The translations under genes were made by a program, and so were the position numbers. From positions 1 through 64,000 of the forward strand of contig NZ_JBLAVB010000008.1 in the NCBI RefSeq assembly GCF_047263945.1: 64,000 bases of DNA. The letters are read 5' to 3'. Within the stretch, counting starts at the first letter, position 1. Each line of letters opens with the position of its first letter. The notes below the pieces were generated by a model. That model saw only the letters and a list, made by a program, of their open reading frames with translations. It did no database searches and was not told the origin of the DNA. Shown here piece by piece: positions 41,742 to 50,123 of the stretch. This DNA is from Rhodospirillum sp047263945. Its GTDB lineage: Bacteria; Pseudomonadota; Alphaproteobacteria; Rhodospirillales; Rhodospirillaceae.

Positions 41742-43265
41742 ATGCGCGTCGCATTCTTGCACCCAGACCGGAAAGAGGACAGTTCCGGATCTTCATTCCT
41801 TTATCAGGGCTGGGCAGCTCTGGGTTTTGTGCTTTTGGTGGCCGCTGTACGGCTGGCCTTTTTAGGCAGTGATTTGGTCACCCTCCAACCGGGGGAGGCG
41901 GCCCTTTGGCTGGCCGGGCGGACCGCAGGGGTCGCTGCCCTGGGGGCCCAGCCACTGATTCCCTTGTTCCTTGGGGTGGTGACCAGCATTTTCGGGGATA
42001 CGGAATTTGCCTTACGGGCCCCGGGAGTCCTGGCCGGGGCGGCAGCCGCGATGGTCGTCTGGCGGTTGGCCATGCAGTTATATGAGCCTCGGGTGGCTTT
42101 CTGGTCGGTGGTGCTGTTCACCACCCTACCGGTTGTGTCCCATGGAGCTGCTGTGGCCGCCACAGCAGCCTATTTGCCTCTTTTCTGGGCTCTGGCCCTT
42201 TATGCCTTGTTGCGGGGTCTCAAGACCGACCGCTTATCCTGGTGGCTGACCCTTGGATTGCTGTTGGGATTGGGTTTGCTCACGGATTGGGCGATGGCTC
42301 TTCTGGTCCCCTGTTTTGTCATTTACGCTTTAATTTCGACGGAATATCACGCCCTTTGGCGTCGCCGTGGGCTTTGGGTGGCCTTGATTCTGGGGGGGAT
42401 CCTGGCCGCTCCCGGCTATTGGTTCGCCATGGAATCAGGGGGGGCGTCCGTTGTTCCCACCCCCGAGCTTGGAGGGGCCTATCTGGTGGCCCAATTGGCC
42501 CTTTTTGGTCCTTTGCCGATGATTGTTCTGCTCTGGGTGGCCTTCCATTCAGGGAGTCAGGGAGGGGCAGGGTCCTCCCAGGATGGGCGCCGGGCAGCTG
42601 ACGAGCGCCACCGGATGGGCTATCGCACCCGTCTTTTCCTGTGCTTTTCCCTCCCGGTTCTCGTCTTTCAGACCTTTGCTGCGGCATCGGGCCTGGTCGT
42701 TCCGTCCGTGGCTGCGGTCCCGGCCTATGTGGGCGGTGCGATTCTCGTTGCGGCATGGATGACCGCGACGCGCCTACGCCACCTTCTTCTCCGATTGGCG
42801 GTTCTTCTGAATATTTTGGGGGCCTTGGCCTATTTCAATATGGATGCCGGGCTGCGGGCAACCGGCTTGCGGCCTCCGGAGTGGTTGGATCCTTTCTCCG
42901 ATTCCCGGGGATTGGATTCCGTCGGCCTATGGGGCGCCAAGCTGGCCGCTCTTTACCCAGGTGCCCATCTGGCCTTCGACGACGCCGACCTGCGCGCCAT
43001 TTTGTCCTTTTATATTCACCCCCATCCGGAAAGGACACTATTGGTGCCCGGCGGGGCTAAGGCTCTGGCCACCCGTCCCGACGTACCCCCGGGGGATTAT
43101 CTGGTGATCACCAGGGATTCCGACCAGGATTGGGTGATGGAATTGCCCCCAGGTTCTCGGACTGCGGGGTTCATTGCTCTGGAAGTTCTGTCGGGGCGGT
43201 GGCTGACCGTGAACGCCTTGCATTTGTCCATTGCCGGGCAGGGCGCCGCCGCTGAAAAGCCTTAA
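41742..43265 (+). CDS. Lipid-linked sugar glycosyltransferase, ArnT/PMT-like membrane protein
   Basis: A 507-residue protein with about eleven transmembrane segments and a C-terminal soluble domain (about residues 370-500). Early segments show the ArnT/GT83 layout: FLGSDLVTLQPGEAALW in the first periplasmic loop, then FGDTEFALRAPGVLAGA (GDTEFALRAPG is typical). It likely moves a sugar from undecaprenyl phosphate onto lipid A or another envelope target. It starts 5 bases after lptG and precedes a PAP2 phosphatase, so the three probably form an envelope operon. Confidence 0.75.
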   Translation: MRVAFLHPDRKEDSSGSSFLYQGWAALGFVLLVAAVRLAFLGSDLVTLQPGEAALWLAGRTAGVAALGAQPLIPLFLGVVTSIFGDTEFALRAPGVLAGAAAAMVVWRLAMQLYEPRVAFWSVVLFTTLPVVSHGAAVAATAAYLPLFWALALYALLRGLKTDRLSWWLTLGLLLGLGLLTDWAMALLVPCFVIYALISTEYHALWRRRGLWVALILGGILAAPGYWFAMESGGASVVPTPELGGAYLVAQLALFGPLPMIVLLWVAFHSGSQGGAGSSQDGRRAADERHRMGYRTRLFLCFSLPVLVFQTFAAASGLVVPSVAAVPAYVGGAILVAAWMTATRLRHLLLRLAVLLNILGALAYFNMDAGLRATGLRPPEWLDPFSDSRGLDSVGLWGAKLAALYPGAHLAFDDADLRAILSFYIHPHPERTLLVPGGAKALATRPDVPPGDYLVITRDSDQDWVMELPPGSRTAGFIALEVLSGRWLTVNALHLSIAGQGAAAEKP

Positions 43266-43315
43266 ACTTCTTTACAGTCGGAGGCCGTTTAAATCGTGTT
43301 CTCGGAGAGAAGATT

Positions 43316-44014
43316 GTGTTGCCCCTGTTGGAGTATTTTGAGCGAATCCTGACGGATATCAGGGCCAATCCTTGTCGGTATATGCTCGCCGTTGTGTTGC
43401 TTTTTGTCGCCTTTCCAGGGATCGACCTGTGGTTCTCGGGGCTGTTCTATGATCCCGTGACTGGTTTTCCCGATTCCAAGGGGGAGGGCTGGGAATTCAT
43501 GCTTAAGGGTGTCCCCTGGCTGGTCTACGGCGCAGTGATCTTCCTGACTATTTTGTGGGTGGCGGGACGGGTTCTGAAGATATCCTTTCCCGGCATTGAT
43601 GGGGCTCGGATCGCCTATCTGTACACCACCCTTTTGCTTGGACCTGCTCTGTTGGTGAATGGTGTCTTCAAGGCCCATTGGGGGCGCGCTCGACCCATTC
43701 AGATTGAACAATTCGGTGGAGATGCCTTGTTTTCCCCTGCCTGGGTTATCTCAGACCAATGCAGTTCGAACTGTTCGTTCTCCTCGGGTCATGCCTCTTT
43801 GGGGTTCTGGACTACGGCACTTGCCCTTCTGGTTCCGCCGCCCCATCGGTCCTGGGCGATGGCCGCCGCCATGACTTTCGCTGTGTTGGTGGGGATGTCG
43901 CGCATCGTGGTGGGGGGGCATTTCCTGTCTGATACGGTCTTTTCCGGTATCTTCGTGATGACCATCAACTTGGTGCTTTATCGGTGGATGTTGGGTCAGA
44001 AGGCGGTGATCTGA
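43316..44014 (+). CDS. PAP2-family membrane phosphatase
   Basis: A 232-residue protein with about five to six transmembrane helices. The three phosphatase motifs are KAHWGRARP, SFSSGHAS and RIVVGGHFLSD, with the catalytic His in the second and third. Relatives are LpxE/LpxF/LpxT lipid A phosphatases or phosphotransferases and undecaprenyl-diphosphate phosphatases. Context (lptG, ArnT-like enzyme) favours a lipid A or carrier-lipid substrate. GTG start at 43316 follows GGAGAG. Confidence 0.87.
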   Translation: MLPLLEYFERILTDIRANPCRYMLAVVLLFVAFPGIDLWFSGLFYDPVTGFPDSKGEGWEFMLKGVPWLVYGAVIFLTILWVAGRVLKISFPGIDGARIAYLYTTLLLGPALLVNGVFKAHWGRARPIQIEQFGGDALFSPAWVISDQCSSNCSFSSGHASLGFWTTALALLVPPPHRSWAMAAAMTFAVLVGMSRIVVGGHFLSDTVFSGIFVMTINLVLYRWMLGQKAVI

Positions 44015-44030
44015 CGGTTGTCGTCAAATT

Positions 44031-44180
44031 GTGTACAAGACAGGGCGTGTTTTCCCGTCACGGAGCTTTGCCCCATCCCCCCCCACCGGGGCCGAAAGGC
44101 CCCAGGCCCCATGTCTTTGTTGATAAAAGAAAAATGGGGGTTTGGGCAATCGCCCAAAAATACGAAACACTGTCGCGTAT
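44031..44180 (-). repeat. Dispersed three-hairpin repeat, copy 3 (reverse orientation)
   Basis: About 150 bp on the minus strand, with the same order of hairpins as copies 1 and 2 (TTGGGCGATTGCCCAA, GGGGCC-TTTC-GGCCCC, GGGGC-AAA-GCTCC). The spacer between the first two hairpins is diverged. It lies between the PAP2 gene and the IS5-type element. Confidence 0.78.
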
Positions 44181-44283
44181 TATCGGTCGAAGGTTTTCTC
44201 TAGGACCTGTTGACGTTCAAATTTGGGATTCCCACTCGGTCTAGAATTTGATTCAAAGCTTGGTTTGAAGAAGGAATCAAGCT

Positions 44284-45172
44284 TTGGACCGCGATATTTT
44301 GAGTGATCGGCAATGGGAAGCCATCGCCCCCTACTGTCTTGGTAATACCAAGGTGCGGTGAGCTTGACTCACCGCACCTTGGAAGCGGCCAAGTGGCCGC
44401 CGCGCCTTATGGCGCGTAAAAGCCCGCCTGGCGTTTGAACGCAAGAAAAGAAAAGCGGCGTGGGTTTCAACCGGCGCCGCTTGGTATAAGACCAGCGATC
44501 CAGGCCAGACCGGAGGAGATGGCCGGTTGTTCTTGGAAGGCGTGCTGTGGATTGCCCGGACGGGTTCGCCCTGGCGGGATCTTCCGGCGGAATTCGGGAA
44601 ATGGAATTCGGTCTTCAAACGCTTCCGCCGTTGGGCCAAGGCTGGAGCTTTTGAACGCATCTTCAATGCCTTATCTACAGATGCGGATTTCGAGTACGCC
44701 ATGGTTGATGGCACCATTGTCCGCGTTCACCGTCACGGCCAAGGCGCGAAAGGGGGACTCAAAGTCAGGCAATCGGCAAAAGCCGGGGCGGCCTGACCAC
44801 CAAGATCTGGTCGATGGGCTGAGACAATTGGTTCGCTTCCAATTGATGCCGGGGCAGCGGGGGGAAACCACCGGGGTAGCCGGCCTGATCGATGGCCTGA
44901 GTTTCGACGCCTTCCTTGGCGACAAAGCCTATGATGCCGACAGGCTGCGCGATCTCTTGACGCAACGCGGCATCGAAGCGGTCATTCCGGCCAAAGCCAA
45001 CCGTATGACCCCAATCCCCCACGATGCCGAAAAATACAAATGGCGCCATCTCATTGAAAATTTCTTCTAAAAGCTCAAGGAATTCAAGCGCATCGCCATG
45101 CGTGCCTGCAAGACCGATCAAAGCTTCGCCGCTATGATTCATCTGGCAGCAACTGTCATTCGAACCAGATGA
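44284..45172 (+). pseudogene. IS5-family transposase, interrupted and decayed
   Basis: A probable TTG start after AAGGAAT gives LDRDILSDRQWEAIAPYCLG, then the MITE at 44346 interrupts and brings a stop. The frame resumes with KTSDPGQ, WIARTGSPWRDLPAEFG, FEYAMVDGTIVRVHRHGQGA. At AAAGGGGGAC the frame shifts (to AIGKSRGGLTTKIW), possibly a programmed -1 site as in other IS427 members. A further shift is needed to reach LVRFQLMPGQR and EKYKWRHLIENFF, and a TAA then precedes KEFKRIAMRACKTDQ and AAMIHLAATV. The DDE catalytic region is broken across frames, so it is inactive. Confidence 0.9.
44346..44486 (+). mobile_element. MITE-like element inserted inside the transposase gene (141 bp)
   Basis: Perfect TACCAAG / CTTGGTA ends, flanked by TAA on both sides (44343-44345 and 44487-44489). 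Removing the element plus one TAA restores CTTGGTAAGACC, which encodes the continuous transposase reading LGKTSDPG. This gives a direct view of the empty site and proves a 3-bp TNA duplication. The sequence is nearly identical to the copy at 23715-23850. Confidence 0.92.
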
Positions 45173-45256
45173 ACGTCAACAGGCCCTGGGGATCGCATTC
45201 CGATCAGCAAAACATATTCACTTCAACGACATAGATAGATGGGTGTTATGAAATAG

Positions 45257-45332
45257 CACAGTACACGTCGGTGACTCGTCTTTTTTCGGTGATTGCTCAA
45301 GCCCATTTGTGGGCCAATGCCCCCCTTTTTTC
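45257..45332 (+). repeat. Dispersed three-hairpin repeat, partial copy 4
   Basis: Only the left third remains: CACAGTACACG, CTCGTCTTTTTTCGG and a decayed first hairpin, then GGGCCAATGCCCCCC as in copy 2. The second and third hairpins are absent, and the end abuts the lipoprotein gene stop at 45342. Confidence 0.65.
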
Positions 45333-45341
45333 TTTTACAAA

Positions 45342-45944
45342 TCATCGTCTGATAGGCTGGTTGGGAAGATTGGTTTCCATACCCTGAGGCCCGGGGAACG
45401 CCCGAAACAGCGCCCGCGCAAGGGCACCCATAGACCCGATCAGGTCCCGGTTCCGATCAACCATGACCGCTCGCCCCTGGTAGACCGTGCGCCCATTGTC
45501 CCGGATGGTCACCGTCAGCCGCTTCTCCACTTCCGAGGGCTCCACCGCCATCCCTTGACCGCCTGGGCGAGGAACCATCGAGGTCTCCAGCGTCACCTTC
45601 CAGGGGGCGGCATATCCCTTATCCGCATTCAGCCAAGAGTTCCCCTCCCTCGCCAGCAGCGCCCCCACGATATTCGCCGCCGTTTGAAACACCGGATCAG
45701 CCGTCTGTCCCCGCGTCAGAGCGTTAATCACAAAGGCCGTCGGTGGCGGGTTGGTCGGCAAGTTATGGACACGTTCGACACTTACGGCGGAAGCGCCCGA
45801 GCTGCCCATACCGCCTTCGCAAGCGCTTAGGAGCGGCACCACAAGCAGCCCAGCCGCCAGAAGAAGGAGACGGGTCCAACCACCGACCCGGGCGGTGGAC
45901 ACCCTGGCATGGGTTAGAATTGTCATATTGCGTATTGGGATCAC
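45342..45944 (-). CDS. Putative lipoprotein, unknown function
   Basis: A 200-residue protein with a long N-terminal charged region, a hydrophobic core (LLLLAAGLLVVPLL) and the lipobox LLSAC, so the mature protein begins at CEGGMGSSG. The rest (about 155 residues) includes PTAFVINALTRGQTAD and TVTIRDNGRTVYQG, a small beta-rich domain, but no family was recognised. The GTG start has a perfect ribosome-binding site (CGGAGG, 7 bases upstream); an ATG six codons in is possible. Confidence 0.7.
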   Translation of the reverse strand: MIPIRNMTILTHARVSTARVGGWTRLLLLAAGLLVVPLLSACEGGMGSSGASAVSVERVHNLPTNPPPTAFVINALTRGQTADPVFQTAANIVGALLAREGNSWLNADKGYAAPWKVTLETSMVPRPGGQGMAVEPSEVEKRLTVTIRDNGRTVYQGRAVMVDRNRDLIGSMGALARALFRAFPGPQGMETNLPNQPIRR

Positions 45945-46093
45945 CTTGGCCTCCGCGCTCGTAGGGTGTGCCCGCGCGTGATGGGGGCGATGTCTTTCTT
46001 AGGATGGGTCTTTCGCAGGATGGAAACCTGTTTTGGCGCAACATTTTACCTCACGCCGCATTGCAACACAATGGAGCCTTGAGAAAAAGCCAG

Positions 46094-46687
46094 TCAAACC
46101 GGACGGCGCGCCCGGAAAGCTGCCGTCAGCGTCCCATCGTCGAGGTAGTCCAGCTCCCCGCCAACGGGTACGCCCTGGGCCAGTCCCGAAAGGCCGATGC
46201 CCAGGGGTTCCAGCCGATCGGCGATCACATGGGCGGTGGTCTGCCCATCCACGGTGGCAGGCAGGGCCAGGATCACTTCGGTCACCGCCCCTGTCCTGGC
46301 GCGGATCTCCAGCCGATCCAGCCCCAGGTCATCCGGTCCAATGCCGTCCAGGGCCGAGAGCAATCCCCCTAGAACGTGGTACTGCCCTTGGAAGGCCCCC
46401 GCCCGCTCCAAGGCCCACAAGTCCGCCACATCCCGAACAACGCAGACCAATGCGGGATCCCGCCGGGGATCGGCGCAAATCGCGCAGGGGTCGCTGGTGT
46501 CGAGATTGCCGCAGGTCGCGCAAGGGCGCACCTTTTCGGCGACTTGGGCCAGTGCTTCCATCAAGGGCTCCATCACCCCTTCGCGCTTTTTCAGGAGATG
46601 CAAGGCCGTTCGGCGGGCCGACCGGGGTCCCAACCCCGGTAAACGGGACAACAACAGGATCAGGCGGTCGATTTCCCCACCGGACAT
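46094..46687 (-). CDS. recR: Recombination mediator protein RecR
   Basis: A 197-residue protein: N-terminal helix-hairpin-helix (LSRLPGLGPRSARRTALHLL, quoted: LPGLGPRSARRTAL), a zinc finger with CATCGNLDTSDPCAIC, and a Toprim domain with VCVVRDVADLWALE and the acidic EVILALPATVDGQTTA. It works with RecO/RecF to load RecA at gaps. Downstream of dnaX-ybaB on the same strand, the near-universal arrangement. Confidence 0.97.
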   Translation of the reverse strand: MSGGEIDRLILLLSRLPGLGPRSARRTALHLLKKREGVMEPLMEALAQVAEKVRPCATCGNLDTSDPCAICADPRRDPALVCVVRDVADLWALERAGAFQGQYHVLGGLLSALDGIGPDDLGLDRLEIRARTGAVTEVILALPATVDGQTTAHVIADRLEPLGIGLSGLAQGVPVGGELDYLDDGTLTAAFRARRPV

Positions 46688-46798
46688 GGTCTGTCTATCC
46701 GATTCAGAGCAGAAGCAGGAGCGGGAGAATAACGCAACGTGGAAGCGGAATGCGGGTACCCTCCGTTCCCCGTCTCCGCGTTAGCCCCCCCATCCGCG

Positions 46799-47122
46799 TT
46801 AGAAGGGCAGGTTCAGGCCGGGGGGCAATTTCAGCCCGCCGGTGACTTCCGCCATCTTTTCCTTGGAAGCCGCATCCACCTTGCCCTTGGCGTCATTGAA
46901 AGCGGCAACGATCAGATCTTCCAAAACCTCCACATCCGACGGATCGACCAGGGTTTTGTCGATTTTGATCCCCTTTACGTCGCCCTTGCCGTTCAAGGTA
47001 ATCGTGCACATGCCCGCAGCTGATTGCCCCGTCACTTCCAGGTTCTTCAGATCTTCCTGAACCTCGGCCATGCGGGTCTGGATCTGCTGGGCCTGCTTCA
47101 GCATTTGCCCGATGTTCTTCAT
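46799..47122 (-). CDS. ybaB: YbaB/EbfC family nucleoid-associated protein
   Basis: A 107-residue DNA-binding protein beginning MKNIGQMLKQAQQIQ with a coiled-coil helix, then VTGQSAAGMCTITLNGKGDVKGIKID (parts: AAGMCTITLNGKGDV) and the helical tail; this is the EbfC fold. It forms tweezers-like dimers that bend DNA. It starts at an ATGA overlap with the dnaX stop. Confidence 0.95.
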   Translation of the reverse strand: MKNIGQMLKQAQQIQTRMAEVQEDLKNLEVTGQSAAGMCTITLNGKGDVKGIKIDKTLVDPSDVEVLEDLIVAAFNDAKGKVDAASKEKMAEVTGGLKLPPGLNLPF

Positions 47123-49185
47123 GTCTCGTCATCTCCGCTAAAGGGATCATCCATATCGTCCGGATCCAGTACGCCTGGATCCAGGGCGGGGTCCATGGCC
47201 GCGTCCAGGATCACCTCCTGGGCTTCGGCTTCCTCCAGGGCTGCCCGGACTTCGGGATTTTCCCGAACCGTACCCACCGTTGCCCCCGGAAAGGCCCCCA
47301 GGACCGCACGGATCAGGGGATGGGAATGGATATCCGCCTGGGTGGATTCATGCAAGGTCGGTTGGCCCGGTTTATCGGTCACCGTGACCATCCACCGTCG
47401 CCCGGTCCATTCAGCCAGCAGTTTCCCCACCTGCCCCGCCAATTTGGAAGGCGCTCCATCCTGGGGGTGAATCTCCAGCACCCCGCCCTTGGGGTCGTAG
47501 CGCACCAACTGGACATCCCGATAGAGATGGCCAGCCACCACGGCCTCCCGCTTCTCGCGGAACAGGCCGACCAGATCCTTGAACGTCGCCGGACTCCGGC
47601 CCCCTCCGCCCGCTCGCCCTTGGTCTCGGTTCGCACCGGAGGGGGGAGCTGTCCTGGGAGCGGGGGGGACATTAGGGGGGAGATTGGACCTGGATCCGGC
47701 GCCCGCGCTGGCATTCGCCATCGGGTCCGCCACCCGATCCGCCATCCGCGAGGGCTCCGTGACAGGCGGAGCCTCGGCCCAGGGTGGTGGGTCAGGGTCA
47801 GGCTTTGGGACCAACTGGGGCCGCGCCATGGTGGGAGACGCCGCGCCCGCAGCCGGGCCTCCCTGGCCCCCAGGCGTCCCCCCTTGCCCCCCCTGGTCGG
47901 GGGGCGGGGGCGCCGATTGCCCCACGGCCGTTGCCATGGCCGACCCTGGTCCCCCCTGAGACCCACCACCTGTGGGCGGACGGGGAGCAGGCGCACCTTT
48001 GCCCGTGAGGTGGCGCAGGGCGTCCTCAGGCGTCGGCAAATCGGCGGCATAGGCCACCCGGATCAGGGTCATTTCCACGGCCTGCAGGGGGACCGGCGCG
48101 TCCCGGGACTCCCCAAGCCCCTTCAACAGCATTTGCCACGCCCGGTTCAGAGCCGCCATGGACAGGCGATCGGCCATATCCTTGCCCCGTGTGCGCTCGG
48201 CTTCTGGCACGGCGGCATCCTCGGCCGAGGCAGGAACGACCTTTACCCGGGTCATCCAGTGGACCAGTTCCAACATGTCCTGCAGCACCACAAGGGGATC
48301 TGCGCCCAGGGCATATTGGCGGCTCAGCAGGGCCAGGGCCTCTGCCGTCCGCCCCACCAACAGGTTGTCGAGCAGGTCGAAGACCGCCGCCCGGTCGGCC
48401 AGACCCAGCATGTCCACCACCTGAGCCTCGGTGACCGTACCGCCACCATGGGCAATCGCCTGATCCAACAGCGAGAGGCCGTCTCGGACCGAGCCATCCG
48501 CCGCCCGGGAAATCAACGAAAGGGCGCCCTGGTCGACGCTGGCCCCTTCCTTTTCGGCGATGCGCGCAAAATGGCCGACCAATTCGGCCACGCCCACCCG
48601 CCGCAGGTCGAAGCGCTGACAGCGGGACAAGACCGTGATGGGAACCTTGCGGATCTCGGTGGTGGCAAAGATGAATTTCACATGCTCCGGCGGTTCCTCC
48701 AGGGTCTTCAACAGGGCGTTGAAGGCGGCGGTGGAGAGCATGTGCACTTCGTCGATGATATAAACCTTGGTCCGGGCCGAGGTGGGGCGGTAGCGCACAC
48801 CTTCCAGGATTTCCCGGATATCGCCCACGCCCGTGCGGCTGGCGGCATCCATCTCCATGACGTCCACATGGCGGTCCTGGGCAATGGCCCGGCAATGGTC
48901 GCAGACGCCGCAGGGGGTGATGGTCACGCCCCCCGTTCCATCGGGGCCGACGCAATTCAAAGCCCGGGCGATCAAACGGGCTGTGGTCGTCTTGCCGACG
49001 CCGCGCACACCGGTCAGCATCCAAGCCTGGGCCAGACGCCCCGTATTGATGGCATTGGTGAAGGTTCGGACCAGAGCTTCCTGGCCGATCAAGGCGTCAA
49101 AGGAGGACGGACGATACTTCCGCGCCAAAACGCGATAGGGGCCGGTCTCCGGCGAAGGGGAGTCTGGGAGGTCGGTTTCGCTCAT
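47119..49185 (-). CDS. dnaX: DNA polymerase III subunits gamma/tau
   Basis: A 688-residue clamp-loader ATPase. Walker A is GVRGVGKTTTARL, a zinc motif CGVCDHC follows, Walker B lies in YIIDEVHMLS and sensor-type FATTEIRKVP after it. Residues about 390-540 are a long Pro/Gly-rich linker, and the C-terminal 130 residues form the tau-type domain V that contacts polymerase alpha. An obvious slippery site for gamma production was not noted. Upstream (minus-strand sense) lies the 4.5S RNA gene. Confidence 0.96.
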   Translation of the reverse strand: MSETDLPDSPSPETGPYRVLARKYRPSSFDALIGQEALVRTFTNAINTGRLAQAWMLTGVRGVGKTTTARLIARALNCVGPDGTGGVTITPCGVCDHCRAIAQDRHVDVMEMDAASRTGVGDIREILEGVRYRPTSARTKVYIIDEVHMLSTAAFNALLKTLEEPPEHVKFIFATTEIRKVPITVLSRCQRFDLRRVGVAELVGHFARIAEKEGASVDQGALSLISRAADGSVRDGLSLLDQAIAHGGGTVTEAQVVDMLGLADRAAVFDLLDNLLVGRTAEALALLSRQYALGADPLVVLQDMLELVHWMTRVKVVPASAEDAAVPEAERTRGKDMADRLSMAALNRAWQMLLKGLGESRDAPVPLQAVEMTLIRVAYAADLPTPEDALRHLTGKGAPAPRPPTGGGSQGGPGSAMATAVGQSAPPPPDQGGQGGTPGGQGGPAAGAASPTMARPQLVPKPDPDPPPWAEAPPVTEPSRMADRVADPMANASAGAGSRSNLPPNVPPAPRTAPPSGANRDQGRAGGGGRSPATFKDLVGLFREKREAVVAGHLYRDVQLVRYDPKGGVLEIHPQDGAPSKLAGQVGKLLAEWTGRRWMVTVTDKPGQPTLHESTQADIHSHPLIRAVLGAFPGATVGTVRENPEVRAALEEAEAQEVILDAAMDPALDPGVLDPDDMDDPFSGDDET

Positions 49186-49306
49186 ACCCTGCCCGGTTGC
49201 GGGAGCCAGTCCCCAGATGGATTATTATGGGGGAACCCGCTGGGAGCGGGCCGATCTCCCCCAGGCACGGCGACCGCGTCTTAGTGGGGGATCGGAGGAA
49301 ATCGGT

Positions 49307-49424
49307 GGAAGACTGGACGCGACCCGGGGCGAAACTCGTTACGGCTGCTTCCTTCCGGACCTGACCGGGTTGGCGAGGACCTCGTCCACGCCAGCCTTCC
49401 GAGCGCAATATGGACCAGCCCCCC
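49307..49424 (-). ncRNA. ffs: Signal recognition particle RNA (4.5S RNA)
   Basis: On the minus strand the universally conserved SRP core is present: GGTCAGGTCCGGAAGGAAGC, i.e. the GGAA tetraloop with the symmetric and asymmetric internal loops that bind Ffh. The 5' GGGGGGCTGG and 3' CCAGTCTTCC can pair to close the helix, giving approximate ends. Position beside dnaX is usual. End points are estimates by pairing. Confidence 0.93.
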
Positions 49425-49637
49425 ACCCGGATGCAAGGGGTGAGTTTTGATGGAAGAGCAATGGGGAAATCGATTTCGATTTCTGCCCATATGTTCTACG
49501 TTTTGGGCTTGATGACCTGATGTCGTCCAGATGGGAGGGACACATGGGAGAATGGGGGCCGAACCGTGAGAGCGGCCTGGCCCGTTATCGTCAACTGAAT
49601 CCGGCCCGGGTGGGATGGGCCGATCACATGGGGATCC

Positions 49638-50072
49638 GTGACCTTGAGCCAAAGCCAACAATTGACCATCGACGAACTGGCCGAAAACTTCGAACTGTTC
49701 GACGATTGGGAAGACCGCTACCGCTACATCATCGACCTGGGCAAGAAACTGCCGGCCATGGACGATTCGGAAAAGAGCGAGAGCAACAAGATCCGCGGCT
49801 GCATGAGCCAAGTGTGGATCGTCCCCGAAGTCCACGAAGGATCGCCTAAGACCCTCAGCTTCCGCATTGATTCCGACGCCCATATCGTGCGCGGCCTGGC
49901 CGCCGTGATGCTGATCCTCTTTTCAGGCAAGACGCCAGAGGAAATCCTGGCCGTCGACGCCGACGCCAAGCTGAAGGAGCTGGACCTAGACAGCCACATC
50001 AGCCCCAACCGCCGCAATGGCGTCGCAAGCATGATCCAGACCATCCAGAACATGGCCAAGCTGCACGCCTGA
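49638..50072 (+). CDS. sufE: SufE-family cysteine desulfurase activator
   Basis: A 144-residue protein. The catalytic Cys lies in SNKIRGCMSQVWIVPE, the SufE/CsdE active loop. DDWEDRYRYIIDLGKKLP near the start and the C-terminal FSGKTPEEI are typical. It accepts sulfur from the desulfurase SufS for Fe-S cluster assembly. A GTG start at 49638 follows GGGGATCC; an upstream in-frame start was not convincing. No other suf genes are in the window. Confidence 0.93.
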   Translation: MTLSQSQQLTIDELAENFELFDDWEDRYRYIIDLGKKLPAMDDSEKSESNKIRGCMSQVWIVPEVHEGSPKTLSFRIDSDAHIVRGLAAVMLILFSGKTPEEILAVDADAKLKELDLDSHISPNRRNGVASMIQTIQNMAKLHA

Positions 50073-50123
50073 TCCGCGCCCCCCTGATCCTCAAACCCCT
50101 GATCCTCAAACCAGGGCATCCGA

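Larger units (their letters stand above)
44203..45186 (+). mobile_element. Defective IS5-family (IS427-like) insertion sequence with nested MITE
   Basis: Terminal inverted repeats GGACCTGTTGACGTTC (left) and the complement of GAACGTCAACAGGCCC (right) match at 15 of 16 positions. Total length is 984 bp; without the nested 141-bp element and its 3-bp duplication the IS would be about 840 bp, normal for the IS427 group. No clear target duplication remains at the outer ends. Confidence 0.85.

Noticed and set aside
47320..49284. A 654-codon open frame on the plus strand
   Set aside because: Antisense to dnaX, which has all clamp-loader motifs. The predicted protein is His/Gly/Gln-rich shadow sequence.
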